NCBI GenBank assembly: GCA_018432315.1
Contig: JAHDLB010000001.1
Location: 62,001-126,000, forward strand
Direction: 5' to 3'
Origin: Anaerolineae bacterium
Lineage (GTDB): Bacteria; Chloroflexota; Anaerolineae; Aggregatilineales; Aggregatilineaceae
Length of the DNA stretch: 64,000 nt
This document shows positions 54,903 to 63,564 of this stretch, in pieces; positions within the stretch are counted from its first letter, which is position 1, and every line of letters begins with the position of its first letter. A program made the position numbers and the translations under genes. Under the pieces are notes generated by a model that saw nothing but the letters and a program-made list of their open reading frames with translations, did no database searches and was not told the DNA's origin.

Positions 54903-56025
54903 GGGGCACCCCGCTGTTCGCCGGTTCGGGCGAGCCGGTTTTGACCAGCCGCGCGATCTCCGGCAGCGACAGGCCGACCAGCCCCATGCGCTCCAGGGTG
55001 CGCCCGCGGTGGCGGTAGTCGGTGCCGTCGATCACACAGGCGATCTGGATCATGGATTCCATGCCCCACACGTCCACGCCGAAGCGCCGCCCCAGCTCGG
55101 CGATGGGCACCAGGCTGTAGGGCACGTCCTCGAAGATGTAGCGGTGGCGCAGCGTGCGCGGCGCGGTGATCCCCTTGTAGCCGGGGTTGTCGTGCATCGC
55201 TTCGAACAGGTTTTCGCCATAGGCCGAGTACGCGCGCGCCAGCCATTCGCAGGCGGTTTGGGCGCGAATGCCCATCGCGGTCGCCACCGTCACGCGCTCG
55301 CGGTCCAGCCGTTCGAGGATGAGCGCGGTGGATGGCGTCACGCCGTCGATGTAAAACTCGAAGTCGCCGCCGGTCGCCTCGATCCACCCGGCGTTGAGCA
55401 GCACCAGCGCGGGATGGAAGACGGCGCCCATGTTGTTCAGGCTGGTGTGTAGGACGTTCGGCGCGGCGATGAACTGCGGGTAGACCTCCTGCAGCACGTC
55501 GAGCACCGTCTGCGTGTGGGTCGAGGGCAGGGCGGCCAGCGGGACCGTGTTCTTGCGGCGGAAGATCTGCGCCTGGGCCGGGCCGGTGCTGCGGCTGGCG
55601 AACAGGAACGTCTCCGTTTCGGCGATGATGATCTCCGCCGTGCAGCCCGCCTCGGCGAGCACGTGGCGGAACTCCAGCGCGCCGCCCGTGCGGCCCGGAT
55701 TGAGCACCACGATCTGGCCGTCGACCAGGTGCGGAGCGCACGCCTGGGCGATGTCCCGGTGGCCGGACGCCGGGATGACCACCATGATCAGGTGCGCGCC
55801 GTCCACCGCCTGGGCGATGTCGTCGGTCACGGTGCGGATCGGCCCCAGTTCCTGGAGGCCGCTTTCCAGCGCCAGCTCGATGCCGCCCCGTGCCGCGATC
55901 GTCTGGATATGCTCGTAAGTGCGGTTGTACAGCCGGACCGCGTGGCCCCGAATTGCCAGGTCGGCGGCCATCGCTTTGCCACCGTGCCCGGCCCCGATGA
56001 TCGTGATCTGAAGCTCGCCATCCAT
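54892..56025 (-). CDS. Octopine/nopaline dehydrogenase-family oxidoreductase
   Basis: 377 residues, GGAGAGGA upstream. N-terminal Rossmann NAD(P) domain: ITIIGAGHGGKAMAADLAIRG and HLIMVVIPASGHRDIA. The C-terminal Octopine_DH domain (about 190-340) has NVLHTSLNNMGAVFHPALVLLN, a conserved His-Asn region for catalysis, and YKGITAPRTLRHRYIFEDVP. Such enzymes reduce the imine formed between an amino acid and a keto acid, or oxidise the product. Cotranscribed with the cobalamin-domain gene next to a lysine operon, so an amino-acid-derived substrate is plausible. Confidence 0.82.
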   Translation of the reverse strand: MDGELQITIIGAGHGGKAMAADLAIRGHAVRLYNRTYEHIQTIAARGGIELALESGLQELGPIRTVTDDIAQAVDGAHLIMVVIPASGHRDIAQACAPHLVDGQIVVLNPGRTGGALEFRHVLAEAGCTAEIIIAETETFLFASRSTGPAQAQIFRRKNTVPLAALPSTHTQTVLDVLQEVYPQFIAAPNVLHTSLNNMGAVFHPALVLLNAGWIEATGGDFEFYIDGVTPSTALILERLDRERVTVATAMGIRAQTACEWLARAYSAYGENLFEAMHDNPGYKGITAPRTLRHRYIFEDVPYSLVPIAELGRRFGVDVWGMESMIQIACVIDGTDYRHRGRTLERMGLVGLSLPEIARLVKTGSPEPANSGVPRDR

Positions 56026-56224
56026 CGCTCGATCCTCTCCTCTATTGCGGACTCGGTGCGGGAAAGAGTGACCGTATCCCTATTGTACTGGCGATTTTGT
56101 CCGTCACGCCTGGAAAATGGTCGCTGTCGCTGGCAGGGCATTGGGCTTTGGGGCGCGCTGCGGTACCCTATGTCTCTGGGATGGCGACACGCAGACGCGA
56201 GGAAATGCGAGAAAGGGCGACACC
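56026..56224. promoter_or_regulatory. Divergent promoter region
   Basis: Leftward -10 TACAAT at 56087-56082, with an imperfect GTGACG about 15 bases upstream, faces the opine-dehydrogenase gene. For the rightward gene only an AT-rich stretch with TTGTCC is visible. No other feature seen. Confidence 0.4.
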
Positions 56225-57415
56225 ATGAAACACGGGATCATCTCACCCCAGGACTGGGGGCTGCCGGTGGCCGGGGCGACGTCCGAAACGCTGCTGGAGG
56301 GGCTGGGCATCTCGCCTGCCGAGCTGGAACGGCGCATCCGGGGCTGTACCTACGACTGGCTGCCGCGCCATTTCGACGACGAGGCCGGCGCGTTCTACGG
56401 CTTCTATCGCGCGCCGGAGCGGCAGTTCGAGCCGCCGCAGACGGTGAACCTGATCGCGCCCTGGCAGCTTCTGGCCGCCTACGACCGCTACCAGGACGCG
56501 GCCCTGCTGGAGATGGCGCGCCGGGCGGCGGACTGGTTCCACCGGCATTTCGTGGTCACGCACCCGATGAGCGTGGTGATCGGCGGCGTGCGCGAGCGCC
56601 TGCCCGACGGCGAGCTGTGGACCAAGTTCGCCGCCGAGGTGGTGCTGCTGAACCTGGGGCTGCTCCGCCGGACCGGCGACGCGGCGCACCTCGACCGCGC
56701 CCGCCAGAGCGCCGGGTTCCTGGTGCAGTCCGGGCGGCACGGCTTCGCCCCGCGCTACAACGAGGCTCAAAGCGCGTGGCTGGCGCTCGGCTGGCAGTCG
56801 TTCGGGCGCGTCGTCGAGGCGTTCCTGGCGCTGGCCGAGGCGACCGGCGAGGATGTGTGGCGCGCGCGGGCGCTCGCCTGGGGCGAGTACGGCCTGGCGT
56901 TGCAGGGCACCGACGGCGGGTTTTACCTGATCGACGGCGACTACTTCAACACCGACATCGCCGCCGACGAGCTGCGCGCCCTGATCTACCTGCACGAAAT
57001 CACCGGCCAGGATCGCGCCATCCAGGCGGCCAAGCGGTTCGCCGGGTGGCTCATCGAGCGGCAGCGCCCGGACGGCGGCTGGCCGCTGACCATCGACCGC
57101 GACGGGAACGTCGTCGTGCCCACCGTGGGGCCGGGCGACGTGCCGAACATCGCGATCGCCCTGCTGCACGTTCACCGCGCGACGGGCGGCGCCCGCTACC
57201 TGGACGCGGCGCGGCGGGCGCTGCGCTACTCGCTGACGCAGCAGGTGCTGCCGGGCGGCGATCATCCCTACGCGGACGATCCGAACGCGCAGTGGGGTTT
57301 CTGGTCGTGGGACCCGTATTACGATTACACGCTGTCCGGCGACCAGGCCACGCACCACGTTCGCGGCTTCATGTTCGCCCTGGACTACTTGCAGCAGCAG
57401 GACACCACGCCGTGA
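56225..57415 (+). CDS. (Alpha/alpha)6-barrel protein, possible glycosidase or lyase
   Basis: 396 residues from ATG 56225; the frame upstream to 56117 is unlike the rest. It is built of repeating helix pairs typical of six-hairpin enzymes: TVNLIAPWQLLAAYDRYQD, ELWTKFAAEVVLLNLGLLRR, HGFAPRYNEAQSAWLALGWQ, WLIERQRPDGGWPLTIDRDG and WGFWSWDPYYDYTLSGDQ. No signal peptide. Acidic residues in the DGGW and WDPYYDY segments could be catalytic. The family is not certain. Overlaps the next gene (GTGA), a DUF624 protein that commonly accompanies sugar uptake genes. Confidence 0.65.
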   Translation: MKHGIISPQDWGLPVAGATSETLLEGLGISPAELERRIRGCTYDWLPRHFDDEAGAFYGFYRAPERQFEPPQTVNLIAPWQLLAAYDRYQDAALLEMARRAADWFHRHFVVTHPMSVVIGGVRERLPDGELWTKFAAEVVLLNLGLLRRTGDAAHLDRARQSAGFLVQSGRHGFAPRYNEAQSAWLALGWQSFGRVVEAFLALAEATGEDVWRARALAWGEYGLALQGTDGGFYLIDGDYFNTDIAADELRALIYLHEITGQDRAIQAAKRFAGWLIERQRPDGGWPLTIDRDGNVVVPTVGPGDVPNIAIALLHVHRATGGARYLDAARRALRYSLTQQVLPGGDHPYADDPNAQWGFWSWDPYYDYTLSGDQATHHVRGFMFALDYLQQQDTTP

Positions 57416-58035
57416 GCGACGAACAGCCCGCCCGCGACCGGCTGATCGAACTCGCGTCGGACATCAGCGCGCTGGTCCTCATCAACGTGATGTGGTTCGT
57501 CTGCACCGCGCTGGTCGTGACGGCGTTCCCGGCGCTGGGCGGGTTGTACCACGCGACGAACGCGCTGGCGCACGGCAAGCCCGCCGACTGGCGGACGTTC
57601 GTGGAAGGCTTTCGCGCGCATTTCTGGCTGAGCTGGCGGTGGGGCATCCTGAACGTGGTGATTGGGGGCGCGCTGGTGGGCAACCTGGTGTTCTACGACC
57701 AGATCGCGGCGGAGTGGGCCATCGTGGCGCGCGCGGTGATCGCGCTGCTGCTGACGGGGTGGGGCGTGCTGCAAATCTTCGCGTGGCCGCTGCTGATGGA
57801 GCAGACCGATCGCCGCGTGCGCGTCGCCCTGCAGAACAGCCTCGTGATCCTCATCCGGCTGCCGGTCTTCGCGCTGGTCGTCGCGGCAGGGCTGGCGCTG
57901 CTGGCGTGGGCGTCGCTGTTCGTCATGCGCCCGGCGCTGGTGTTCATCTCGGCCAGCCTGTTCGCTTACCTGGCGAACAAAGCCGTGATCCGCGCCATCG
58001 ACCGGATCGTCCCCAAAGCGCCGCCCGCCGCCTGA
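57412..58035 (+). CDS. DUF624 (YesL-like) membrane protein
   Basis: 207 residues from GTG 57412. About five membrane helices: ISALVLINVMWFVCTALVV, FWLSWRWGILNVVIGGALV, IALLLTGWGVLQIF, LPVFALVVAAGLALLAWASL, LVFISASLFAYLA. The motif FPALGGLYHATNAL is typical of DUF624. Family members sit next to sugar transporters in Firmicutes and Chloroflexota; the molecular role is unknown. Confidence 0.82.
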   Translation: MSDEQPARDRLIELASDISALVLINVMWFVCTALVVTAFPALGGLYHATNALAHGKPADWRTFVEGFRAHFWLSWRWGILNVVIGGALVGNLVFYDQIAAEWAIVARAVIALLLTGWGVLQIFAWPLLMEQTDRRVRVALQNSLVILIRLPVFALVVAAGLALLAWASLFVMRPALVFISASLFAYLANKAVIRAIDRIVPKAPPAA

Positions 58036-58054
58036 CAGCGCGCCGGGGTGCGCC

Positions 58055-59149
58055 CTACGCGCACGGCAGGACCACTTCGACAGACGTCCCTTCGCCGGGC
58101 TGGCTGGTGAGCTGGAACGTGCCATTGTGCAGCTCGGCCAGCCGCTTGGCGATGATCAGCCCCAGGCCGGACCCCTGCTGCTCGTACAGCTTGCGCTCGA
58201 ACTGGACGTATGCCCCGATATTCGCCACCTGTTCGGGCTTCAGGCCGCGCCCGCGATCGTCGACGCGGATCGCGCACCGGCTGTCGTTGGCCGTGACGGC
58301 CAACCCGACCGGCGTGCCCGGCTCGGAGAACTTGAACGCGTTGTCGACCAGTTCCTCGACGATCTTCTTCAGGTTGTCGTCGAGCAGCGCCAGGGGGGGC
58401 GTGCCGTCCACGTCCAGGGTCAGGTCCGCTTCGCGCTCGTACTCGCTGGCTTTTTGCCGGGCGATCCGGGCGATCACGGCGCCGGCGTCGCTGGTCGTGA
58501 AGGTGTGCAAGGCGGCGATTCGTTCGGGGTCGTTAGAGATGATCTCGATCTGCGCGTGAACCAGGAAGTTCTCGATGGTCCGGTGCAGCCGCAGGCCGGC
58601 CTGCTTGATGCGCGCCGCCATCTCGGCGACGGTATCGCCGTCCAGCGTATCGGCGTCCATGATCAGCAGGTCGGAATAGCCGAGCAGGGCCACCAGCGGC
58701 GTCCGAAGCTCGTGGGGCAGCACGTGAAAGATGTTGTTGCGCCATTCGGCCAGCTTGTTTTCGTAGGCGCTGGCGATCATCGCCTGCTTTTCGAGCTGCG
58801 TGTTCACGGCGGCGATCAGCTCGGTGGTGGTGAAGGGCTTGGTCAGGTAGTCGCTGGCGCCCAGCTCCATCCCCTGGCGCACGTCGGCGCGGTCGGTCTT
58901 GGCGGTGAGGAAAATGAACGGGATGTTGGCCGTAGAGGGGTGGTCGCGCAGGTGTACCAACACCGTGAAGCCGTCCATCTTGGGCATCATCACGTCGCAC
59001 AGGATCAGGTCGGGCAGGTGGCTTTTGGCCTGCTTGACTCCCTCGATGCCGTTCGTGGCGCCGAACGCCTCGTAGCCTTCGAGCTGCAACGTCTCCACGA
59101 CGTTTTCCAGGATCATCGTTTCATCGTCAATCACGAGTACGCGAGTCAT
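58055..59149 (-). CDS. Receiver-histidine kinase hybrid (REC-HisKA-HATPase)
   Basis: 364 residues. N-terminal receiver with phospho-acceptor D52 (LILCDVMMPKMDG) and the Lys of YLTKPF; HisKA with H146 (LPHELRTPL); HATPase with NAFKFSEPG, DDRGRGLKPEQ and GSGLGLIIA. No DNA-binding output domain. The receiver in front of the kinase suggests it accepts phosphate from another kinase and tunes its own activity. Last of a leftward run of similar genes and 67 bases after its nearest relative. Confidence 0.9.
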   Translation of the reverse strand: MTRVLVIDDETMILENVVETLQLEGYEAFGATNGIEGVKQAKSHLPDLILCDVMMPKMDGFTVLVHLRDHPSTANIPFIFLTAKTDRADVRQGMELGASDYLTKPFTTTELIAAVNTQLEKQAMIASAYENKLAEWRNNIFHVLPHELRTPLVALLGYSDLLIMDADTLDGDTVAEMAARIKQAGLRLHRTIENFLVHAQIEIISNDPERIAALHTFTTSDAGAVIARIARQKASEYEREADLTLDVDGTPPLALLDDNLKKIVEELVDNAFKFSEPGTPVGLAVTANDSRCAIRVDDRGRGLKPEQVANIGAYVQFERKLYEQQGSGLGLIIAKRLAELHNGTFQLTSQPGEGTSVEVVLPCA

Positions 59150-59215
59150 ATATGGTCGTCTCCGTCAATCGTCTGCAAGAAGCATCCAGCGGTCGTCTAC
59201 GCGTCAGCGAGCGTC

Positions 59216-60325
59216 TCATGTACCGTCGGTCACCGGCAAGTTTAGCGTGATTTGCGTTCCTTTGCCGCGCACGGAGCTGATCTCCAGCTCACCGCCGTGA
59301 GCCGCGATGATCCGGCGCGCCAGCGGCAGGCCCAGGCCCATCCCCTGTTGTTCGTGGCGGTCGCGGTCGATCTGGTGGAAGTCCTTGAGGGCCAGCTCGA
59401 CCTGTTCGGGCGTCATGCCCACGCCGTGATCGACGATGCTCAGCCATACGCGATCAGCGACCTGCCACTGCGCGATCGTCACCTCGCCCTCGCGCGGCGA
59501 AAAACTGAGCGCGTTGGTGATCAACTCGGCCAGGGCGTGCTTGAGCGCGCGCATGTCACACACGATGGCAGCCTGGTCGTCGCGCTCGTCGAGGCGGATG
59601 GTGACGTCCGGATGCCGATAGGCGAAGGCGCGGGCGAGGTCGATCGCGGCGATGAGCACTTCGGACAGCGGCACGACGGCGCCGTACTGCTGGATGGCGT
59701 TCGCGCTCAGCGCGTTGGTGTCCAACTCGGCGACCAGCACGATCTGCTCGACGACGCGGTTGAGCCGCTTGCCGCCCCGGTTGAGCGCGTCCATCATGTC
59801 CTGGAGCTGGGCCGGGTTGAGCTGGCCGATCTGGCGCGAGATGATCTCGGCGCTGGTGTTGATCGAGATCAGCGGCGTGCGCAGCTCGTGCGAAACCATC
59901 CGGATCAGGGTGCGGCGCGCCTGTTCGAGGTCCTCGTCGGAGCTTTTCTCCATCGCTTTACGCCGGTCCAGCCGCGAGGCGACCGCCGCGCGGATCTCGG
60001 CGGGCGTGAACGGCTTGGTGATGTAGTCGTCCGCGCCCAGCTCCATCCCGTGGCGGACGAACGGGCGATCGGTCCGCGCCGTCAGGAAGATGAACGGGAC
60101 GGCGGCGATCTCCGGCGTGCGCCGGACCTCGACCAGCACCTCGTACCCGTCCACTTCGGGCATGGTGATGTCGCACAGGATCAGGTCCGGCTTGATGCGC
60201 GCGGCCAGTTCCAGCCCGCGGCTCCCGTCCGCCGCGCCGAAGACGTCGAACCCCTCCAGTTCGAGGATTTCCATGACGTTTTCGCGGATCGGCGTTTCGT
60301 CTTCAATCACCAGGATTTTCGTCAT
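59216..60325 (-). CDS. Receiver-histidine kinase hybrid (REC-HisKA-HATPase)
   Basis: 369 residues, ATGA overlap with the large kinase upstream. Receiver D52 (LILCDITMPEVDG), YITKPF; HisKA H146 in MVSHELRTPLIS; HATPase NALSFSPREGE, DHGVGMTPEQ, GMGLGLPLARRII. Same architecture and residue positions as the next gene downstream, clearly a tandem duplicate that has diverged. Overlap with the sensor kinase suggests a phosphorelay between them. Confidence 0.9.
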   Translation of the reverse strand: MTKILVIEDETPIRENVMEILELEGFDVFGAADGSRGLELAARIKPDLILCDITMPEVDGYEVLVEVRRTPEIAAVPFIFLTARTDRPFVRHGMELGADDYITKPFTPAEIRAAVASRLDRRKAMEKSSDEDLEQARRTLIRMVSHELRTPLISINTSAEIISRQIGQLNPAQLQDMMDALNRGGKRLNRVVEQIVLVAELDTNALSANAIQQYGAVVPLSEVLIAAIDLARAFAYRHPDVTIRLDERDDQAAIVCDMRALKHALAELITNALSFSPREGEVTIAQWQVADRVWLSIVDHGVGMTPEQVELALKDFHQIDRDRHEQQGMGLGLPLARRIIAAHGGELEISSVRGKGTQITLNLPVTDGT

Positions 60326-63300
60326 CGTTGACCTCCTGTAGGCAGTGATACGGTGAACGTGGCACCGGCGCCGGCCTCGCTGGCAACGTCGATGGCCCCG
60401 CCGTGAAGCTCGACGGCATTCTTGACGATCGCCAGCCCGAGACCGGTGCCCTTGATCGTGCTCACGTTTGGGGCGCGGTGGAACGGCTGGAAAATTCGGT
60501 TCTGCTCGTTGTGCGGGATGCCCACCCCCTGGTCCGACACGCGGATGATCGCCTCGCCGCCGGCACAGTGCAGGTCGAGCGTGACGGTGCCGCCATTGGG
60601 CGAATACTTGACCGCGTTCGACAGCAGGTTGACCAGAATGTGCCGGATCAGTTTCTCGTCCATGATGACGTCAACCTCATCGCCGCTCGCCACGAACTGG
60701 AACGCGATCCGGCTGTCGGCGCTGAGCTGGATGCCCTGGAACACGTCCTCGCACAGTTCCCGCAGGTTGAGCGGCGCCGGGTTGAAGTCCAGCCCGACGG
60801 TCTCCATCTTGCCGATCATCAGGATGTTGTCGAGCAGGCCGTTCATATACTGGACCTGGGCCTGAATCTTGGCAAGGTGGTCGTGGCGCCGCTCGTCGCT
60901 CATCCGGTCGCTGTATTCCTGCAGCAGGCCGCTGGAGGACAGGATCGTCGCCAGCGGCGTGCGGAACTCGTGCGAGATCATCGAGGTGAAGCGGGTCTTC
61001 AGCTCGCTCAGCTCTTTTTCCTGCGCCAGCGCGGCGCGCAGGCTGTCTTCCAGTTGCTTGTGCTGGCTGATGTCGCGCAGGCTGCACACGATGTTGGCGA
61101 TCTGGTCGTCCACGACGACCGGCGACAGGGCCAGCTCGGCGTTGAAGCGCGTGCCGTCTTTGCGCTGGGCGACGATCTCGACGCGCTGCGCCTGGCGCAG
61201 GTCGAGGACGCCTTGCATCGCCTCGTCCAGGGCCGTCTGGCTGGTGGGCGCGACCAGCAGCGACAGCGGCTGGCGGATGATGTCCATGATCTCGTAGCCG
61301 AACATGGCGTCGAACGCCGGGTTCGTCTGGTCGATTCGCCCGTCGCCGCCGCGAATGACGGTGATCGCGTCGCTGCTGCTGTTGAGGATGGTCTCGATGC
61401 GCTCGATGCTGCGGTTCAGCGCGGCGGTGCGCTCGATCACGCGCGTTTCCTGCTCCAGCGCGTAATTGCGCACCGCGTCGTACAACTGCGCGTTCTGGAT
61501 GGCGATGGCCGCCTGGCTGGCGAAAATCTTCAGGCGCTCGACGTGCTCCTGGGTGAAGAATCCCGCCTGGGAGCTGTCCAGCTCCAGAAAGCCGATGACC
61601 TGCCCGTGCGACAGGATCGGCGTGGCGGCGTACGACCGGATCCATTCCGTCTCAGGGACGCGAATCCAGTCCGGCGAGGCGTAGGTGTCGGGAATCACCA
61701 TGGGCTGGTGCGAGGTGTACATCGTGCGGTGGATGGCCGAGTCGCGGAGCGAGAACGTGTAGTTCCGGAACAATTCCTCCGCCTCGGGCGTGTAACCGTG
61801 CCAGCGCACGGCGCGTATCCGGTCATCCTCGATCAACATGATGTGGGCAGTATTGTTCGGCACCACCTTGCCGGCGTGCTCCAACAGCTTGTTGAGCACC
61901 GTCTCCAGGTCCAGCTCGGTGGACAGGATGGCGTTCGTCTCGCGCAGCGCCGACGCCATCTCGGCCTGCTCCTGCCGGGCCTGTTCGGCCAGCACGCGCT
62001 GCGTGATATCGACGTGCCCCACGACGATACGGCGGGCGTTCTTGTGCTCGAAGTGTTCCAGCGTGACGATATACCAGCGATCTTCGCCGGGATGGCTGCT
62101 CTTGTATTCCATGTAGAAGTGGTCGCGCTCCCCGGCCAGGATCTCGCGCATGGCCTCGGCCACGGCGGGGGCCGCGTCGCCCATGGCGCCTTTGCCCGCC
62201 GCGCAGAAGTCCAGGTAATTGATCCCGACGGGTGTCTCGACGATCTCCGGGTAGTATGTCGCGCCGTATTCGTGCCAGGTTTCGTTCGTTGCCACGATCG
62301 TCCCGGTGTCGTCCAGAATGGCGATCTGCACCTTCATCGCGTCGAGCGTGCCCTGGAGCATCAGTTGGGTTTCGATCAGCTCGTCGGCGGCCTGCTTGCT
62401 CGCCGTGATGTCGCGCACGATGGCGCCGATCATGTGGCCGCGCGGCGTAGGGACGACGAAGGTCGAGTACTGCACGACCACGCGGGTGCCGTCGGGCCGG
62501 TGAAGCTCGCGCTCGACCAGCCGCTCGGGTTCTTCGACGTGGCCGGTAGCGAGCAGGGGCCGGATGGATGACTCAAGCCGTTCGCGGAGCGTGTCGCCCC
62601 GGTGCTCTGGCCGCGCCAGCAAGAGCTGCACGTCCCAGAACGCCTGGCCGATCACGTCCTCCCGGCGCAGCCCGGTGATCTGCTCCTGGGCCGGATTCCA
62701 CTCGATCACGCATCCCTCTTCGTCGGTGAGCACGATGCCATCCTTCGAGTTTTCGAGGATGCCGCGCAGCTTGTGTTCTTTTTCCTGCAGCGTCAGGGCA
62801 GCCTGTTTTTTGTCGCTGATGTCGCGGGCGATCCCTTCGATGGCGATCAGCGTGCCGTCCGGGCCGTACACCGGCCTGTTGTGCTGCTCGGTCCAGATCA
62901 CCTGCCCGTCTTTGCGGATCCAGCGGATCTCGAGGTCCTCACCCAGCCCGCGGCCCTCGGCGAGCTGCTCCAACCGGGGGCGGTCGTCGGGATGGACGAT
63001 CTCGAAGGTGAGGTCGAGGTTGGCATAGTGCTCCTCCGGCGTGTAGCCCGTGATGCGGGTGACCGCCGGGTTGATGTACTCGTAACCGGGCGTGGGGTGC
63101 AGCCGGTAGCGGAATATGATGTCGAGCGCGTTGTCGGCCAGCCGCCGGTAGCGTTCTTCGCTCTCGCGCAGGGCCAGCATGGTGCGCCGGTGATCGACCG
63201 AGTAGGCGATCATGCGGGGGAAGCGGTGCCGGTTGACGTGGTTTTTGCACATGTACTCGTGTGCGCCGCGCGCCAGCGCCTCGCCGCCGAGCGCGTCGTC

Positions 63301-63564
63301 ATCGGGGCCAGTGAGCGCGATGACCGGCGTGTCCGGCGCCGCCGCCAGAATCCGGTCCAGCGCCGGCAGGCCAGGGCAGTCGGGCAGGCCGAGATCGAGC
63401 ACAACGGCGTGAACGCTCTGGGTCGCGAGGATGTCCAGGCCGGCTGCAAGGGTGCTCGCCTGCTTGAGCGAAAAAGGCGGGTCCTGGTTGGCGGCCAGTA
63501 TATCGCGGATCTGCCGGGCGCTGGCGGGGTCGGCTTCGATGAGGAGCGCTGTGATGGGAATCAT
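60322..63564 (-). CDS. Large multi-PAS/GAF hybrid histidine kinase
   Basis: 1080 residues. Order: receiver (1-120; AVVLDLGLPDCPG, phospho-Asp near 57), PAS (about 135-255), PAS (about 265-390; ENSKDGIVLTDEEGCVIEWN), PAS (about 395-520), GAF (about 545-700), PAS (about 715-835), HisKA with the acceptor His near 865 (ISHEFRTPLATIL) and HATPase (LLSNAVKYSPNGG, DQGVGIPHNEQ, GTGLGLAIVKN). No membrane helix, so cytosolic. Its ATGA overlaps both neighbours tie it into one operon with the three other kinases. Confidence 0.92.
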   Translation of the reverse strand: MIPITALLIEADPASARQIRDILAANQDPPFSLKQASTLAAGLDILATQSVHAVVLDLGLPDCPGLPALDRILAAAPDTPVIALTGPDDDALGGEALARGAHEYMCKNHVNRHRFPRMIAYSVDHRRTMLALRESEERYRRLADNALDIIFRYRLHPTPGYEYINPAVTRITGYTPEEHYANLDLTFEIVHPDDRPRLEQLAEGRGLGEDLEIRWIRKDGQVIWTEQHNRPVYGPDGTLIAIEGIARDISDKKQAALTLQEKEHKLRGILENSKDGIVLTDEEGCVIEWNPAQEQITGLRREDVIGQAFWDVQLLLARPEHRGDTLRERLESSIRPLLATGHVEEPERLVERELHRPDGTRVVVQYSTFVVPTPRGHMIGAIVRDITASKQAADELIETQLMLQGTLDAMKVQIAILDDTGTIVATNETWHEYGATYYPEIVETPVGINYLDFCAAGKGAMGDAAPAVAEAMREILAGERDHFYMEYKSSHPGEDRWYIVTLEHFEHKNARRIVVGHVDITQRVLAEQARQEQAEMASALRETNAILSTELDLETVLNKLLEHAGKVVPNNTAHIMLIEDDRIRAVRWHGYTPEAEELFRNYTFSLRDSAIHRTMYTSHQPMVIPDTYASPDWIRVPETEWIRSYAATPILSHGQVIGFLELDSSQAGFFTQEHVERLKIFASQAAIAIQNAQLYDAVRNYALEQETRVIERTAALNRSIERIETILNSSSDAITVIRGGDGRIDQTNPAFDAMFGYEIMDIIRQPLSLLVAPTSQTALDEAMQGVLDLRQAQRVEIVAQRKDGTRFNAELALSPVVVDDQIANIVCSLRDISQHKQLEDSLRAALAQEKELSELKTRFTSMISHEFRTPLATILSSSGLLQEYSDRMSDERRHDHLAKIQAQVQYMNGLLDNILMIGKMETVGLDFNPAPLNLRELCEDVFQGIQLSADSRIAFQFVASGDEVDVIMDEKLIRHILVNLLSNAVKYSPNGGTVTLDLHCAGGEAIIRVSDQGVGIPHNEQNRIFQPFHRAPNVSTIKGTGLGLAIVKNAVELHGGAIDVASEAGAGATFTVSLPTGGQR

